DNA of 64,000 nucleotides from Bugula neritina (taxonomy: Eukaryota; Bryozoa; Gymnolaemata; Cheilostomatida; Bugulidae). The position numbers were made by a program, and so were the translations under genes. The DNA is taken from assembly GCA_964035545.1 (NCBI GenBank), contig OZ037767.1, positions 7,182,207 through 7,246,206 of the forward strand, given 5' to 3'. Positions within the stretch are counted from its first letter, which is position 1, and every line of letters starts with the position of its first letter. Below are positions 44,617-57,517 of the stretch, in pieces. The notes beneath the pieces were generated by a model that saw nothing but the letters and a program-made list of their open reading frames with translations, searched no databases and had not been told where the DNA came from.

Positions 44617-46149
44617 AATTAAAGTGGAAGTTTCTACCAGCAAAGTTGAGTAAAGAATCAATATTTAACTCAAAATAAATTTTCTCAATCAAAGAAGGTT
44701 GGGAAAGCAATAGCTCATGACTGAAACAGGTTTCATATAAATTGTGTTGGAGCTTCAAAAGCTTATAGAGTTATCTTTTCTTCAAAAACTTACCTATCTC
44801 TTTTCTGATTTTATTGAAGCGCAGTTTATAACTAAAATTGACATATTTTTTGTTAGTTTTAGATTTTGCAAATTGATCAACAATCAATATTTTTAAAATA
44901 TAATTTTTATGTAAAATTGAAGTACAATTAATTTTTTCAAGTAATTGAACTTGCGAAACCTTTACGTAACAAACCGAGTGCTTCAGCAAGAAAAAACTCG
45001 CACATTGAGTTTGACAGAAGTGAATATAAAATTTACAAAATTAAAATAATGATTATACTATAGCAGAAGAATTGAGTTCAAGTCACGTTCAATTGAATGT
45101 TTGCAAAACTTAACTCGATTTACCCTATGGCAACCATAGTATTACCATTATTATTATACTTGTTGTTATCCCAACTAGAGGCTGAGCCTGAGGCTGATGT
45201 CAGGTGTGTGACACTCACACTGACAGTGACAGTCACAAGCACAGTGACACCGACGTCTAACAGTCATATAATCATGTATTACTATGGATATGATGCTCTA
45301 TGAGTATGAGTATGGATATGAGTATCAGTATGACGATGACTATCAGTATCTATTACACTTACAGTTAAACTTAATTAAATTTAATGTTAGTTGTTATGTC
45401 AGTATTTATTACTCATTACTGATAGCGATTGTAATTACTTTTAGTTTTACTGAGCACTCCGTGTCACTATCACCATGACTGTTGCTCAAGCTGTTAGTAA
45501 TAATTTAATTACTAATCTAATATTTCCACATTGATCTGCTGTAAATTTAGACTTGCTCCTAGGCTCAAGTCTAGTGTAAGTAATACACTAATACTTCTAA
45601 TAATAGCAATGAAATTAGGTTTTGCTAATACAATATTAATACTAATTTTGAATTAAATTAGATTTTGAAAATGTGATTGTTGATTTAAACTTTGATTTAT
45701 TAATTTACAATTTTGTTTGCAGCAACTTTAGATTCACCGAAATTACACAAACACTCTAATTAACTCATTATGATTAAGTAGTTTACACCAGTGACCTTTA
45801 TCTACTGTCATGTCTACTATCATAAAGATTAAATAGAATGTCAATAGGTTGATGTACTGCTTGACTACTAATGATACATGGTATTAGATAGCAATGACTT
45901 ATGAGGGTAAATGAGAAGCTGTGAAAGAATCTAAATTTAAATTTTAAGTAATTGAAATACCACTTTATCATATGTCGGCACAATTACAGTTATAAAGATC
46001 AGGCGGTGTTATTTTAGTTTTTATAAAAGTGCATTTTAATAGCCTATTATTGCAGGGTTGGTTCCAGAAAACATCTCTTTCATTATTTCTATGCTATGAC
46101 CATGATCGTATTCATGTTTGGTGTATTTGCTGTAAAAGCTATACCTATG

Positions 46150-46601
46150 GGTTTCATCCCAGATAGAAGCTTTCCTCTTGGACACTTTCCATTTAGACGC
46201 TTCTCAGTTAGACACTATTTTGGTACAACATTTATACCTATACCTATATAACTGTTGTATTGATTGCTAAATATGAAATAATAGCTATTATCAATTATCT
46301 GGAATAGTATTCCAATATTCTTCAATTTTTGTGAGACAAAAAAGCAATACATTTAATTTAATGAATACTTATTAAAGTAATACCTGTTCAAGCAGCAAGA
46401 AGTATAGAAAATGCAAAATTAATAAGTTAATGCAGATCATAAGAGTTTATTTATGCATGTACTAAATATCTAGCAATTGATCGAAGTTTATTTAAATATA
46501 CATATATTTCAATAATATTAAAATAAATTGCACACAAAATATATGTTGTACCAAAATAAACAAATAGCGTCTAACTGGGAAGCGTCTATCTGGTATGACA
46601 C
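46150..46601. mobile_element. 452-bp inverted-repeat transposon with perfect 9-bp target duplication
   Basis: The 9-bp sequence atacctatg occurs directly outside both ends (46141-46149 and 46602-46610). Inside, the ends read tttcatcccagataga and, reversed, gtgtcataccagataga. Inverted repeats continue inward through tagacgcttctcagttagac and ttttggtacaaca for 100 bp or so. A 9-bp duplication plus long inverted repeats fits a Mutator-like (MULE) element; Merlin is an alternative. No coding capacity. Confidence 0.8.
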
Positions 46602-46821
46602 ATACCTATGCAGTACGCTGGAGGCAAATTTCTTATTTTAGATTAGTGCAGAATTATTTTTTTTATTGCAATTATTTGAAGTATTTAGTAGAGTCTTTAA
46701 GTTTATATTAAGATTTTTGTTCATCAACGCAAATAGTTTGAATATTGTCGTACATATAAGTTCTAACTGCAGTACTTTTGTCATGCTGTTGCTAATCATG
46801 CTGTCTTAGTGAGAACTCGAC

Positions 46822-49800
46822 ATGGGAATCAAGGACCTGATAGTCTCCTTGCAGGATAACCCATATTTTGGTGCAGGAGCTGGCTTGTTTGGAGTTGGTG
46901 CACTGGCAGCCGTCAGCAGAAAGGTACGTCTTAGGATCTTGCTGACAATTAGCTTACACTTGTTTATCAAAACACTTATTTAGCATTTGTTTTAATAAAA
47001 ATAAATTTAAACAAGTATCTCTTTGTTATTTTACGATGAAGTTATGGTTAATACTTCACTAAGTATCTAAATGTTGTTGTAAAAAATAATTCTTTGTTTA
47101 AATCAGGTTAACCTAGTTTGAAGTTTTTTATTTTTTTATCAGGTGTAGTAATTAGAAGTAAGACACTGTATTGTATAGGCTACATAAAGATAGCACAAAA
47201 ATAGTTATTCAAATGGCACACTATATTACATATAGTGTTTTAATCAATTTTGTAATTCTATTTCAGTCCAAAAATTTATAATTATTGAACATTTTATTTC
47301 ATTTAAGGTGGCTAATAGACTCAGCATACTTAGCACTATTAATATTAAATGAAGGAAGAGAAAAGTCATATTTATATTTTAGGGTTTACAATTTGGCAGT
47401 ATCCTGTTTAGAAGACATTGCATGATGTCTTTAGAAGTGACCAATAGAGACAAGAGTTACTATTGGGTGCTGAGCTGGATCAGTAAACATGCGAAACAGA
47501 GCACTCAGCATATTGGTGTAGAGACTTCCTTTACTCAAACAGACACTGGTGCAGTCCACACCCAGTACCACTTCGTACCAAGTGTTGGCGATCACTACAT
47601 CAGGTTAGACTTTTAGCTTTCACAATTCGGAACAAACTGATGATTATAATATGAACTCTAAAAACAGTTTGCTATAAATTTCTAGGCAGTAATTAGTTTC
47701 TTTTTTAAAAAAAATGTAGTCATGTAATATGCTGTATTAGCTTCAGTACCATAATGTAATATATTGATTGGACTAGCTTATTTAATATGCTACCCTCTGT
47801 ACAATTTGTAACTTTTCAGGTTCCAAGGCACATGGATAAAAGTAGAGCGGAATAGAGAAGTCAGAGCTGTAAGTGATGGTATGTTTGATTGTCATTGTTT
47901 TTTTTTGTAAGATTTCGCAATATGTGAGCTATTTGTGCAATAACTCTAATTTCATGTTTATGGCTGTAGAGATTTGTGTGTATTTATTGACTTCTAAAGA
48001 CTTCTTTAGTTCCAACAGTTGGAGGGGTGGGTGAGTATGGAAAGCCCTCCTTGTAAACCTTTCCCATACTGGGATTCCAACCCAAGACCTCTGGTTTGCA
48101 CACCAACCATTATACCACAGGGGCTACTTGGTAAAATCTGCACTACATCCCACCCAGTTCCCAAGAACTTCTCTGGTCTCTCTACTACTCCTTCAATTTT
48201 CAGGCTCCCCTGGCTTTTCAACTCCCTCGGATTACTACTACACTTCACTAAAGGCTGAAATAGCCTGTAAAAGTTTTGCCCCCACTGGCATTCGAACAGG
48301 TCTGATATCCCCTCTGTGCAGATTACCCATTACACCACAGGGGCTACTGGGTATTCTCCATACTACTCATATATTTCTTGTTTACAGCTGCACCCTGGGA
48401 ATCCGTAACTCTGACTGCATTTGGCAGAAACAAGATGTTGTATTTCAATATGCTGGACGCGGCGAGAGAGTTAGCGGTGGCGGATGAACAAGGTCGTACT
48501 CCAATCTACACAGTCCGAGGCATCAACTGGGAACCTCTCGGGTCTGAATCTTTCATTAGTTGTTTTTGCAGTTCTTTGAATTCTATTTCAAAATGAATTA
48601 AATTTAAAAAAATTTCTGATACTTCAAGGTAGCATTATTTATTACTTATTATTCACAGGTGTTAGTTTAGAGAGTTGAATAAGAATAGGTTTTAAAAACA
48701 TTTTTTATCTGAATTTCTATCAACTCTATGGTTTTTTAGTTCATTTATAAGTAAAGCGTTATTTTGACTCTAATTTTGATGTAATATTTAACATATATTA
48801 TCAGCTCATAGAGTTTGCTATAGTATGGGAGTGTTTAGGTTAATAAGCAAGACTGGCTTTGTTTGTTTTTTCCCAACACAAACCAAACAGATTTTGAGAA
48901 ACTCACATTTTTATCATTATTTCACAGTTTTAAGATTTTTAAAATTTAAAACTGAAGATGTAACAGCAAATTTTTATTCTGACATAAAATATGGTATATA
49001 CATTTTTGAATTTGTTTTTTTTTAATTTCACTGCTTTAATAGCTAAATTAATTTATGGTATTGCTATGTTAAATTTTGCTATCTGTGAATTAATTGTTCT
49101 CTGGTGAAAATTATGAATTTGAAGACCACTAACAATTTTTGCTTATATAGAAAAAATATAGGTGTTTTTGGAGTTGTTCACTTAATAGCTGTCAGGTCAA
49201 GTGCAACAACTCCTATCTTTCTGCAGTCAGAGTATGCTATGATGTATTGTTAAATTAATCAATTGTCAATAGGAACAATGTTTTTAAACAAGATTTAAAC
49301 TGGCAAAGTGAACCTGACTTAATAGGTGCATTAACTCTTGAAGATTGTGGAAATCTAGCAGTGCTATGTGCCGATAGCCTGTGTTTTTCTTTAGTCATAT
49401 GTCTGTAGATTGCTCGAACAGTTTTGTAATACAAGGTTTCACATTTAATGCAGAGTACATTAATTAATCAGTCTAGTAATAAGTCTTTTTATCTGGTGCT
49501 GAAGTACTTATTGTAAACTTGATTAGTACGCGGAATCTTTTTGAAAAATTAATAGTAAATATTAAATAAAAAGATTTCTACTTACCTGGGAATTTTTCAC
49601 AAATTAAAATCATTTGACAATCTGGCTCACTAACAATTAGAAAAAATGTATTTTATTGACTTCTAGATTTTGCATTCTTTTTTATAAAAAAAACACTAGA
49701 AATCACTTTACAGTTTGCTGGTTACTTACTAGCTTTAGGATGTACATTCCTATGAATTTGTCTCATCAGATTTTAATCGGCAGAAGATTATAGCTGCATT

Positions 49801-52800
49801 TTATTTTTATATCCATTAATCTATTAACTCCCTGTGCTTTTACTCACTACTTGAAAGTATTTGGGGCACAACTAAGCGTCAGTCATCTTTAAAGCGAAAT
49901 TGTTATAAAAACAAACAAAAGTCTGTCATCTCACAAATTTCCTTAGTTCTACCGTAAAATGTTTGAACCAATATGAAGCTTCTAGTTTACATCTTTACTT
50001 GATATATTTTGGTGTTTTTAGAGTTTTGATCTTTAAATTTATATAGATATAAGTATTTTTTGTAACAGTCCATTCACTCTTCTATTCAGTTCACATTGCA
50101 TAATAGTTCGGTTTCAGTTTCCAGTTTATATACTATTTTTTTTGGTATACAATCACTTTTTGTGCTCACTACGAGTTTAATCCAAGATGTTTGATGACTA
50201 AATGGATTATGATTATGTCCACCATAAATTTTACATTGAATAACTTTGCCCACCCATTTCACAATAAATCAGGTGATTTTTTTTGAAAAAATGATAATCT
50301 CATACATAACTACCTAACAACTTTTTATATGAGCTATAAGGTATGTATCAGTGTAATTATATAATATTGATAATGGACCGCTTTTTATTATTATATTGCT
50401 AGGATTTTAGTATTTAATTATTATTTATGTTGAATCTAATGTTGTAATATGGATTGCATAAGTATGCATAATTCACCTATTTTTTTGAACATGTAAATTT
50501 TAAACACTTTTAAAAGTTTTAATTGTGTTTCACACAACTTAAAGCAGTTTTTAATCATACCCTAGCACCAACATCCAAAGTGCAAGTGTACTAAATGCTC
50601 TCGCATATTACAGCTACTATGGCTAGAGGGTGGACCCTGCAAGAGTGAGACAACTCTGTCATGATGTTGAATTCAATGGCTAAAGCTAATTTGTTCTGAA
50701 TAATGAAATACTTCAGATTCCCATAACATTTATATTCTTTATAATTAGGTTGTTTACTTCCTATTATTACTTCTTCACATTATTCAAGTTGGTAGTCAGT
50801 TTAAACTTTTATCACCAAGTAGTTTAAACTCAGAATTCTCTATGAAGCAAAGAAACTTTATTAACTTAGTTTAACATTATTTCACCAGCACCACAAATCC
50901 TATTATTTTCATACCTTCTGATGTAACAATCAGCAGTGACTTGTTTTGCAGGCGAAGTACACAACGAAAACGTACATTAAATTCTGTGATACTGAAGGAA
51001 GGGGTGGCAGAGAAAATATTAGCGGATGTGAAAGAATTCATTGGAAATCCCCAGTACTATCATGACAGAGGAATTCCATACAGAAGAGGTTATCTCCTCC
51101 ACGGACCACCAGGATGTGGGAAAACTAGTTTCATCACTGCTCTAGCTGGTAAACTAGCTTAATATCCTATGAAGTTGAATATTTTTATATACAGAGGCTA
51201 CGATATACACACACTAATGAAAGAAACACTCGAGAATATAACACTCACAACTCACAACATGAAATGTATATAATGTGAAGCATAAATATAAAGTATTTGC
51301 TTGTAAAGAGGAATACAGAAAAATCTATTTGGGATAAATTCTAGTTTAAGAAATTTTCTAACCCAGCAAAAATCTAAAGAGTTTTCAAACCCAAATTTCA
51401 TGCCAAGGAAATTTCAGGCATCTGTTAGGCAAGCAGCTATTCGTTGAGCGAGTGTTTTATTTTTAAATAATTTCAGCACCCTATTTTTATGTTCAGCTTT
51501 TTACTGCCATTTTCAAAATTACTAAAATCCTGCCCTCATTTGCAAGCAAATAAAATACATGGTGCAATCTGTGTATTGCTTGATATCTTTAGGTTATTGT
51601 AGAATAGTTTGTTAAAACTTGCACAAATGTATATCCCCGTTAGGTTTGTCAGCTGTCTATAGGTCATGGCCCTCAAAAGTTAAGCAAGCATTCATCAAAT
51701 CATTGTATTCGCAGAAAAATAATGTAATAAACGGAGTGAACATGCTGTCAAAGGGAGAAAGCCAAAAAGTCTACTGAAATTTTATGTTTCTACAGAGCTT
51801 ATGATCTCCAATACTCCTTTGCTGAAATTTTTTTGCCAATAAGCTGTCTTTTTGTCTGACATTCTACCATCTAGATTGATGTTGACATTTGTGCAAAATA
51901 TTCCCACAGAACAAAAGCTTCACTGATTCTATTTTTAACTGTTTGAGATTTAAATGCATTTAGTGTGCAGGTATAATTCTAATGGATAGATTTCTTTGTA
52001 AGGTTTCTTGCAGGTTGATAACACCAATGTATTATTATACATTGAGTTTTTATAGCAATATGTAGATACAGCCTTGAAACATGTATAACAAATTATTATA
52101 ATGGTACAAGAAAACTAAATACGACAGAACAATAGCAGTTGTGGTACACTTTACCATATTTATGTAGATAAATAGTAACTGATTTCTGTATTTAAATAAT
52201 GTTGATACATTCCCACTCACGACCACAAAAACTTTGTAGAGTAGTCAATAACGCCAGCGCAGTCACTACATGACTTGGAACTTAGGCAACGAGTTGGTAA
52301 AGTGTCTACACTTGACTCTAATTATAAATACTTGCAGCTAAAACTGTGAGTCATAACTCAACATAACACCTGCTAATAAGTGATTTAATAAATAATCTTT
52401 AAACACATGTTTTAGCTTGTAATAACCCTCTGGGTTTACCGTGGGAAGCAGGTAGCACCTCCTTGCCATGTTCTAATCAGTATTGGCTAGTGGTTTTTTA
52501 AACAGAAATATTTTTGTTTCTTTAAAAAACATGACTTAAGTCATTCTGAGATTACAATAAAATGTTTTGCTAATCCTTTAATTATAAGAAATTATGTCTA
52601 CGGTGTGACAAAACATTACTAATCATAATGAAACTGGCTATAGCAAGTTTTTAAATGGAGCAATCTAATGCTGGATGTACTAACCCAGCCATTATTACTA
52701 TTTAATAGAAAGAAAGAATAAGGGGTTCATCATGAAGCTTAGTTTGTGTTTAAAACATTCTGTTGTACCGTAGTTTGTGTTTATTTATACTTACATGTAT

Positions 52801-55800
52801 ATTATGATCTAAAACAAATCTTTTTTTTAATAATATAATCAACTCCAGTAATCAGCATTTATACATATTTTTTAGCAAATAGGTTTCACTTGCGTTATCT
52901 AATTCTACAACATCTGATAGGCTAGAAAGAGAAAACCTTCTATAACTTGCTCTCCTACAAAATGAACTTGTTCCATATGCTATATGTTATATTATATGAA
53001 GTTGCCTTCCCCTGGTGATATTGAGCACTGTGCAGATTTCCTTGTACATAGTAAAAATTTTCTGGTCGTGTAGAGGATACGGAACAGAGTGCTATCTCAT
53101 GATTGCTAACAATCTGTGAATGATATAAATTACAGACTTTTTTAACTAGACTACACATTGTTTACCTGCCTACAGGTGAACTAGACTACAGCATATCCAC
53201 ACTGAATCTCAAAGACTCTGGTATGAGTGACTCCAGGCTGAACTACATGCTGGCACACGCAGAACCTCAGAGCATTATTCTTCTGGAAGACATAGACGCT
53301 GCTGTCAGCAGTAAAGATGGAGGTGAGATGTTGTAGTATAATACTGTAATAGTGCAATATAGCAATACGATACTTTAATATGGTGATAGGATCCTTTAAT
53401 ATAGTAGTATAATACTGTAATATAGTAATATGATATTGTAATATAGTAGTACAATACTGTAATATAGTAATACAATATTGTAATATAGTAATACAATATT
53501 GAAGCATGGTAATACGATAGTGAAATGCAAGAGTGTAATATAATAAAGTAATACAATACATGTAGTGTAATATGATAGTATTATATGATGCTGTGTAAAA
53601 CTATAGTAGCACAGTAGTGATTGCTGTGATACCATTTATTAGAGAAAAATTGGACCCAGGCAAACAAGAGGCTTACTTAGCATGGGTTCTCACCATGTTT
53701 GACCCCTCTTAAGGTCGGGGTGTTAAAAAGGCAAATCATCACCATGAATTTCTGTGTATTAGCCAATGAGCTGGTGCCACACTAGCAGTACAATTGAGCA
53801 ACCTGCTCTATGGTGGATAGTTTTTTCAGGAATAGTTTTGCTGCTAGATGATTATTATCACATATGAGTTTGTATAATACAACCTGTTTTGACTAATGTG
53901 CGTACAAAGTCAATAAAGAGATAACAACTCCCAAGTTGCTTTGAAATGATGTCATACTAGACATCTCCACTTCCTGTCATCAGATGCAGCCGGCCATATA
54001 ATCTGCTCCGTAGCAGCTGTTATTTGTCTGCGTGTCTGTGTAATGAAACATCCGCCCTAATTCAGCCCATCATCTCGCTATTCCAAGTGCTTCATCAGAT
54101 AATCTCGGCTTGCAACAGCCTCTTCAAGTGTTTTAAACATTTTTATGTCCCATGCTTGATGTACATGGATAGCAAATTCTTAATTTTAATGAGTTTATTA
54201 TAATTAATATGTTACCATTTGCCCTCACTGGCACAGATTATTCAGTCTTTGGTGTAATTTAAGGTGTAAACAAGTTTATGTCCCACCATTATGTCTGAGT
54301 GTATCGCAGGGAAGTAGGTAGCATAGCACTGGGATTAATAAGTTATGTTTAGTAACATTAGCTCATGTTGAATAGTCCTTGAAGTCAGTCTGTGCCTGTA
54401 AAACGAAGAAAATAACATGCCATGTGTGGGGTTTGAACCCTCACAGCCCCTGCCCTTTCGGCAATGTGGAGGGAGCCTTATCCTCTACACTACTTAGCTG
54501 ACCTTTGAAACTAAAGCTAAATAGTAAGCCTACTATGAGCTCACCTCACATTACAGAGGAGATTCCTCAGCATGACTCTGTAGGTACAGTAACACATCAC
54601 TCCACACTGTTGGAGTAAATGCAAGGAAATTCCAAACCTCTTTGATGACCTAATATAACTGATTATTATCTCGTGACGTACATGCTGCTTAAATTATATA
54701 AATGAATTGCATCACTTTTACAAAGATTAGCTAACCTCTTCCTTGGTGTTTCCGTTAACTAAAGTTTAGATTAAAACAATTATTTGTCTTTACAGAGATG
54801 AAGAGAGTAGATGGGTTGGGCAACGTGACCTTCAGTGGCCTCACCAATGCACTCGATGGGGTCGCGTCTTCTGAGGCTAGAATTCTCTTCATGACTACAA
54901 ACCATCTGCACAAGTGGGTATTCTGTAACTCTCTCTCTCTCTCTTTCAAAGCTATAGCTCTCTCTCTCCCCCTTTCTCTTTCCCCTTTCTCTCCCCTTTC
55001 TCTCTCCCCTTTCTCTCTCTCCCCTTTTTCTCACCCCTTTCTCTCTCCCCTTTCTCTTTACCCTTTCTCTCTCCCCTTTCTCTCCTTCCCCCTTTCTCTC
55101 TCCCCTTTCTCTCTCCCCTTTCTCTCTCCCCTTTCTCTCTCCCCTTTCTCTCTCCCCTTTCTCTCTCCCCTTTCTCTCTCTCCCCTTTTTCTCTCTCTCT
55201 CTTTTCTCTCCCCTTTCTCTCTCTCTTTTCTCTCTCTCCCCTTTTTCTCTCCCCTTTCTCTCTCCCCTTTCTCTCTCTCTTTTCTCTCTCTCCCCTTTTT
55301 CTCTCCCCTTTCTCTCTCCCCTTTCTCTCTCCCCTTTTTCTCTCCCCTTTCTCTCTCTCCCCTTTTTCTCTCCCCTTTTTCTCTCCCCTTTCTCTCTCTC
55401 CCCTTTTTCTCTCCCCTTTCTCTCTCTCCCCTTTCTCTCTCCCCTTTCTCTCTCCCCTTTCTCTCTCCCCTTTTTCTCTCCCCTTTCTCTCTCTCCCCTT
55501 TTTCTCTCCCCTTTCTCTCTCTCCCCTTTTTCTCACCCCCCCTCTCGCTCTGTTTCAACGCTGTATCTCTTTCTGTTTCAACGCCGTATCTCTCCTATGT
55601 TTTCCTCATTCATTTTGTTAACTTTTACCTTCAGGGACTTAATTTATTATACTTATTAGGTCTTAGGATATTAGTACAACCACCTAATATCTTATTAAAC
55701 CAACATAATAATACTCTGTAGTATATTTATTAAGTTTTTAATAATAACTTAACTTTTTAACAAGAAGATGAGCTTTTAATTTTTATGAATGAAATAGTTT

Positions 55801-57177
55801 TCACCATATTGTGTTCAAAGAGCTTGATGCTAATGTTGTTATGGCTAATGTAAACATGGAATAGAGAAGAAATATAGCTATTCATCCTTTCCACCGGATG
55901 TTCATCATTAGCTACAGTTTAGCAACTCAATGTACAAAGTATGCTCATTTATTATGTCTTGCCTACCACCATTTGACATTGGAATTTAATAATCTGTATC
56001 AACATTAGCCATACAAAATCCGTCTATAGCAAACTCAGTTTATGAATGAAAAACATTGGTTGCTCCGGAAGGTTCAACATGTTATCGATAACCCAATTGG
56101 CTGTCATCTGTAACGCCACTACCTGATTGGCCAATTCCTGTAACATAGAATATGATTGGAGCATTATCTCAAAGTCGTCTAGCTTTTTGTGTTCCATTGT
56201 CAGGTTGGACCCGACTTTGATCCGGCCAGGGCGAGTCGACTTCCAACAGGAAATAGGTCACTGCACAAACTGGCAGCTGCAGCAAATATTCTTGCGGTTT
56301 TATCCGGAAGAATCCTCTATAAAAGCTCAGCAATTTGCAGAAGAAATTGGCAAACTTCCAAACCTAGTGACTCCTGCTATGCTACAGAACCATTTCATGC
56401 ACCACAAGGTAACCTCTCGTTATCTAAACAGCGTTGCCAAAGTGTCTGTTTTCAAAAGATTTTATTATATAAAAAGCTACTTAGAAATACGGCATGAGTA
56501 ATGAATGTATCATAATATGTATATCAATATTTAGCAACTCTAATGTTTTATTATTTCATTCACATGATTTTCTATAAATGTGTTACTAATGATAAAAGTG
56601 GTAAATAAATCACCATAATCCTCTGGTTATTAGAATCATTTGTTACAGAATTGGACAAGATCAAACAGAATCTGATAAATTGCATATTTATTAGGTTTTT
56701 AATGGAGTTGGTGTATTCTTAGTGGGTATCAGGTGTTTATGAAACACATTGCACTATAAGGTGTAATAATCTGGAGCAGGTATATGTGTGTTTCCTCCTT
56801 TAGTTGGTGACTTCATCTTTTAGCCATCTACGCAGTACCGTACTCACAGAACACATGTACTTGTATCACACAACTCACATTCATGTTATTTTGTTGCATT
56901 GCCACTCAATTAAATTTCTTTTCAAATTTATTATGTGTCCTTGAAAATGATAACTATGATCATGTTATGTATATTGTACATATTGAACATGTTTGGTTTT
57001 ATCTTTTAGAAAGTTCTTGAAAATAGTGCATTTGTATAACGTTTAGAATATATAGTACTATTAAATAGCCTTATAGTTGAACCTGTTTAATCTCAATATT
57101 CTCTCTCTGTGTAGAGCAATGCTGACGCTGCCTTGAAGAGTCTCGAGCAGCTGCTAGTCTCCAGAGATGAGAAGTGA
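46822..57177 (+). CDS. BCS1L: Mitochondrial chaperone BCS1 (AAA ATPase), nine coding exons, 421 residues
   Basis: Exons 46822-46923, 47383-47603, 47820-47878, 48388-48541, 50952-51148, 53176-53322, 54796-54913, 56204-56408, 57115-57177; phases all match and introns are GT-AG. The N-terminus has D-N-P-Y-F-G-A-G then a hydrophobic membrane span (about residues 14-33) and a BCS1-specific domain. The AAA domain has Walker A G-P-P-G-C-G-K-T (residues 230-237, 51103-51126), Walker B I-I-L-L-E-D-I-D (278-285) and the R-P-G-R-V-D arginine site (340-345). BCS1 sits in the inner mitochondrial membrane and translocates the folded Rieske iron-sulphur protein into complex III. Length and motif positions agree with the usual size near 420 residues. 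The gene looks intact. Confidence 0.97.
48010..48122 (-). repeat. tRNA-derived SINE (family B) in BCS1L intron 3
   Basis: Minus strand: agcccctgtggtataatgg (A-box region) and, after about 30 bp, gggttggaatccc (B box), then an A-rich tail-side body. Intron 3 (47879-48387) is mostly this copy plus the next one. Confidence 0.8.
48258..48350 (-). repeat. Second tRNA-derived SINE (family B) in BCS1L intron 3
   Basis: Minus strand: agcccctgtggtgtaatgg, a B box ctgttcgaatgcc, then gtgggggcaaaacttttaca. The head matches the copy at 48010; the body matches the fragment at 10151. Confidence 0.78.
48542..50951 (+). other. BCS1L intron 4, no feature recognised
   Basis: 2.4 kb of AT-rich DNA without repeats or frames that I can support. 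Confidence 0.6.
51149..53175 (+). other. BCS1L intron 5, no feature recognised
   Basis: 2.0 kb of AT-rich DNA; I see nothing structured in it. Confidence 0.6.
53335..53560. repeat. 21-bp minisatellite at the start of BCS1L intron 6
   Basis: About ten units of form gtaatatagtaatacaatat plus one base, starting about 10 bp after the exon 6 donor. Overlapping frames on the minus strand are by-products of the repeat. Confidence 0.85.
54418..54505 (-). repeat. tRNA-like element (SINE family C) in BCS1L intron 6
   Basis: Minus strand: agctaagtagtgtagaggat as A-box region and gggttcaaacccc as B box, about 90 bp. No CCA or full cloverleaf was traced, so a SINE head is more likely than a tRNA gene. 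Confidence 0.65.
54928..55548. repeat. 620-bp polypyrimidine tract at the start of BCS1L intron 7
   Basis: Units of ctctcccctttct of 11-15 bp with almost no purines on the + strand, beginning about 15 bp after the exon 7 donor. Such mirror-like homopurine-homopyrimidine DNA can form triplex (H-DNA). It opens long Ser/Leu/Phe and Arg/Glu/Lys frames on both strands that are not genes. Confidence 0.95.
55549..56203 (+). other. Rest of BCS1L intron 7
   Basis: About 650 bp of AT-rich sequence up to the exon 8 acceptor (ccattgtcag). Nothing further recognised. Confidence 0.6.
56409..57114 (+). other. BCS1L intron 8, no feature recognised
   Basis: 706 bp from a gtaacc donor to a ctgtgtag acceptor. 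AT-rich, no repeat seen. Confidence 0.6.
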
Positions 57178-57511
57178 TGATGTCATACAACAGACTAAAA
57201 TGTGGACGCACATACTGAGCCAGTTTTAGTTTAGGTGTTGGACGTGTAACATGGACGTTCGTAATCTCTGCCAGTGACGTCAAATCGTCTCATGTTTTAC
57301 AAATTAAGTGAGATTAGATAAGTTTTTGCATTTCTACCAAAGCTTGGAGGCTTCTTTTTATAGAAATGCCAAAGTTACCATGCCATGTTTGCTTTTCCTG
57401 TGCCAAATTCCAACTGACTAATTCAGACTCTGTGAAACTGCTGCTTTATAACTGACGTTACCTGATAATCGAGTAATTATTAATTTATTATATTTTCTCT
57501 CCTGTTTTGTG

Positions 57512-57517
57512 AATAAA
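57512..57517 (+). terminator. BCS1L polyadenylation signal (aataaa)
   Basis: Canonical hexamer 335 bp after the stop codon, followed at once by a second overlapping aataaag. Confidence 0.65.

Larger units (their letters stand above)
43697..46821. other. Intergenic region between the giant gene and BCS1L
   Basis: AT-rich, no coding exon recognised. Holds a CA-rich repeat (44537-44616), a gatatgagtat-type low-complexity block near 45280-45360, and a 452-bp transposon at 46150-46601. The BCS1L promoter should lie here or in an unseen 5' untranslated exon; cttag at 46806-46810 could be the acceptor of the first coding exon. Confidence 0.6.

Noticed and set aside
44489-44758. Cys/Val-rich minus-strand frame
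   Set aside because: Translation of a CA/CACG microsatellite.
53181-53635. Overlapping Tyr/Leu/Ile-rich minus-strand frames
   Set aside because: They lie on BCS1L exon 6 and the 21-bp repeat after it; low complexity and no splice logic.
54798-55721. Long Ser/Leu/Phe frame on + and Arg/Glu/Lys frames on - across the polypyrimidine tract
   Set aside because: Only the first 118 bases are BCS1L exon 7. The rest is simple repeat that lacks stops by composition.
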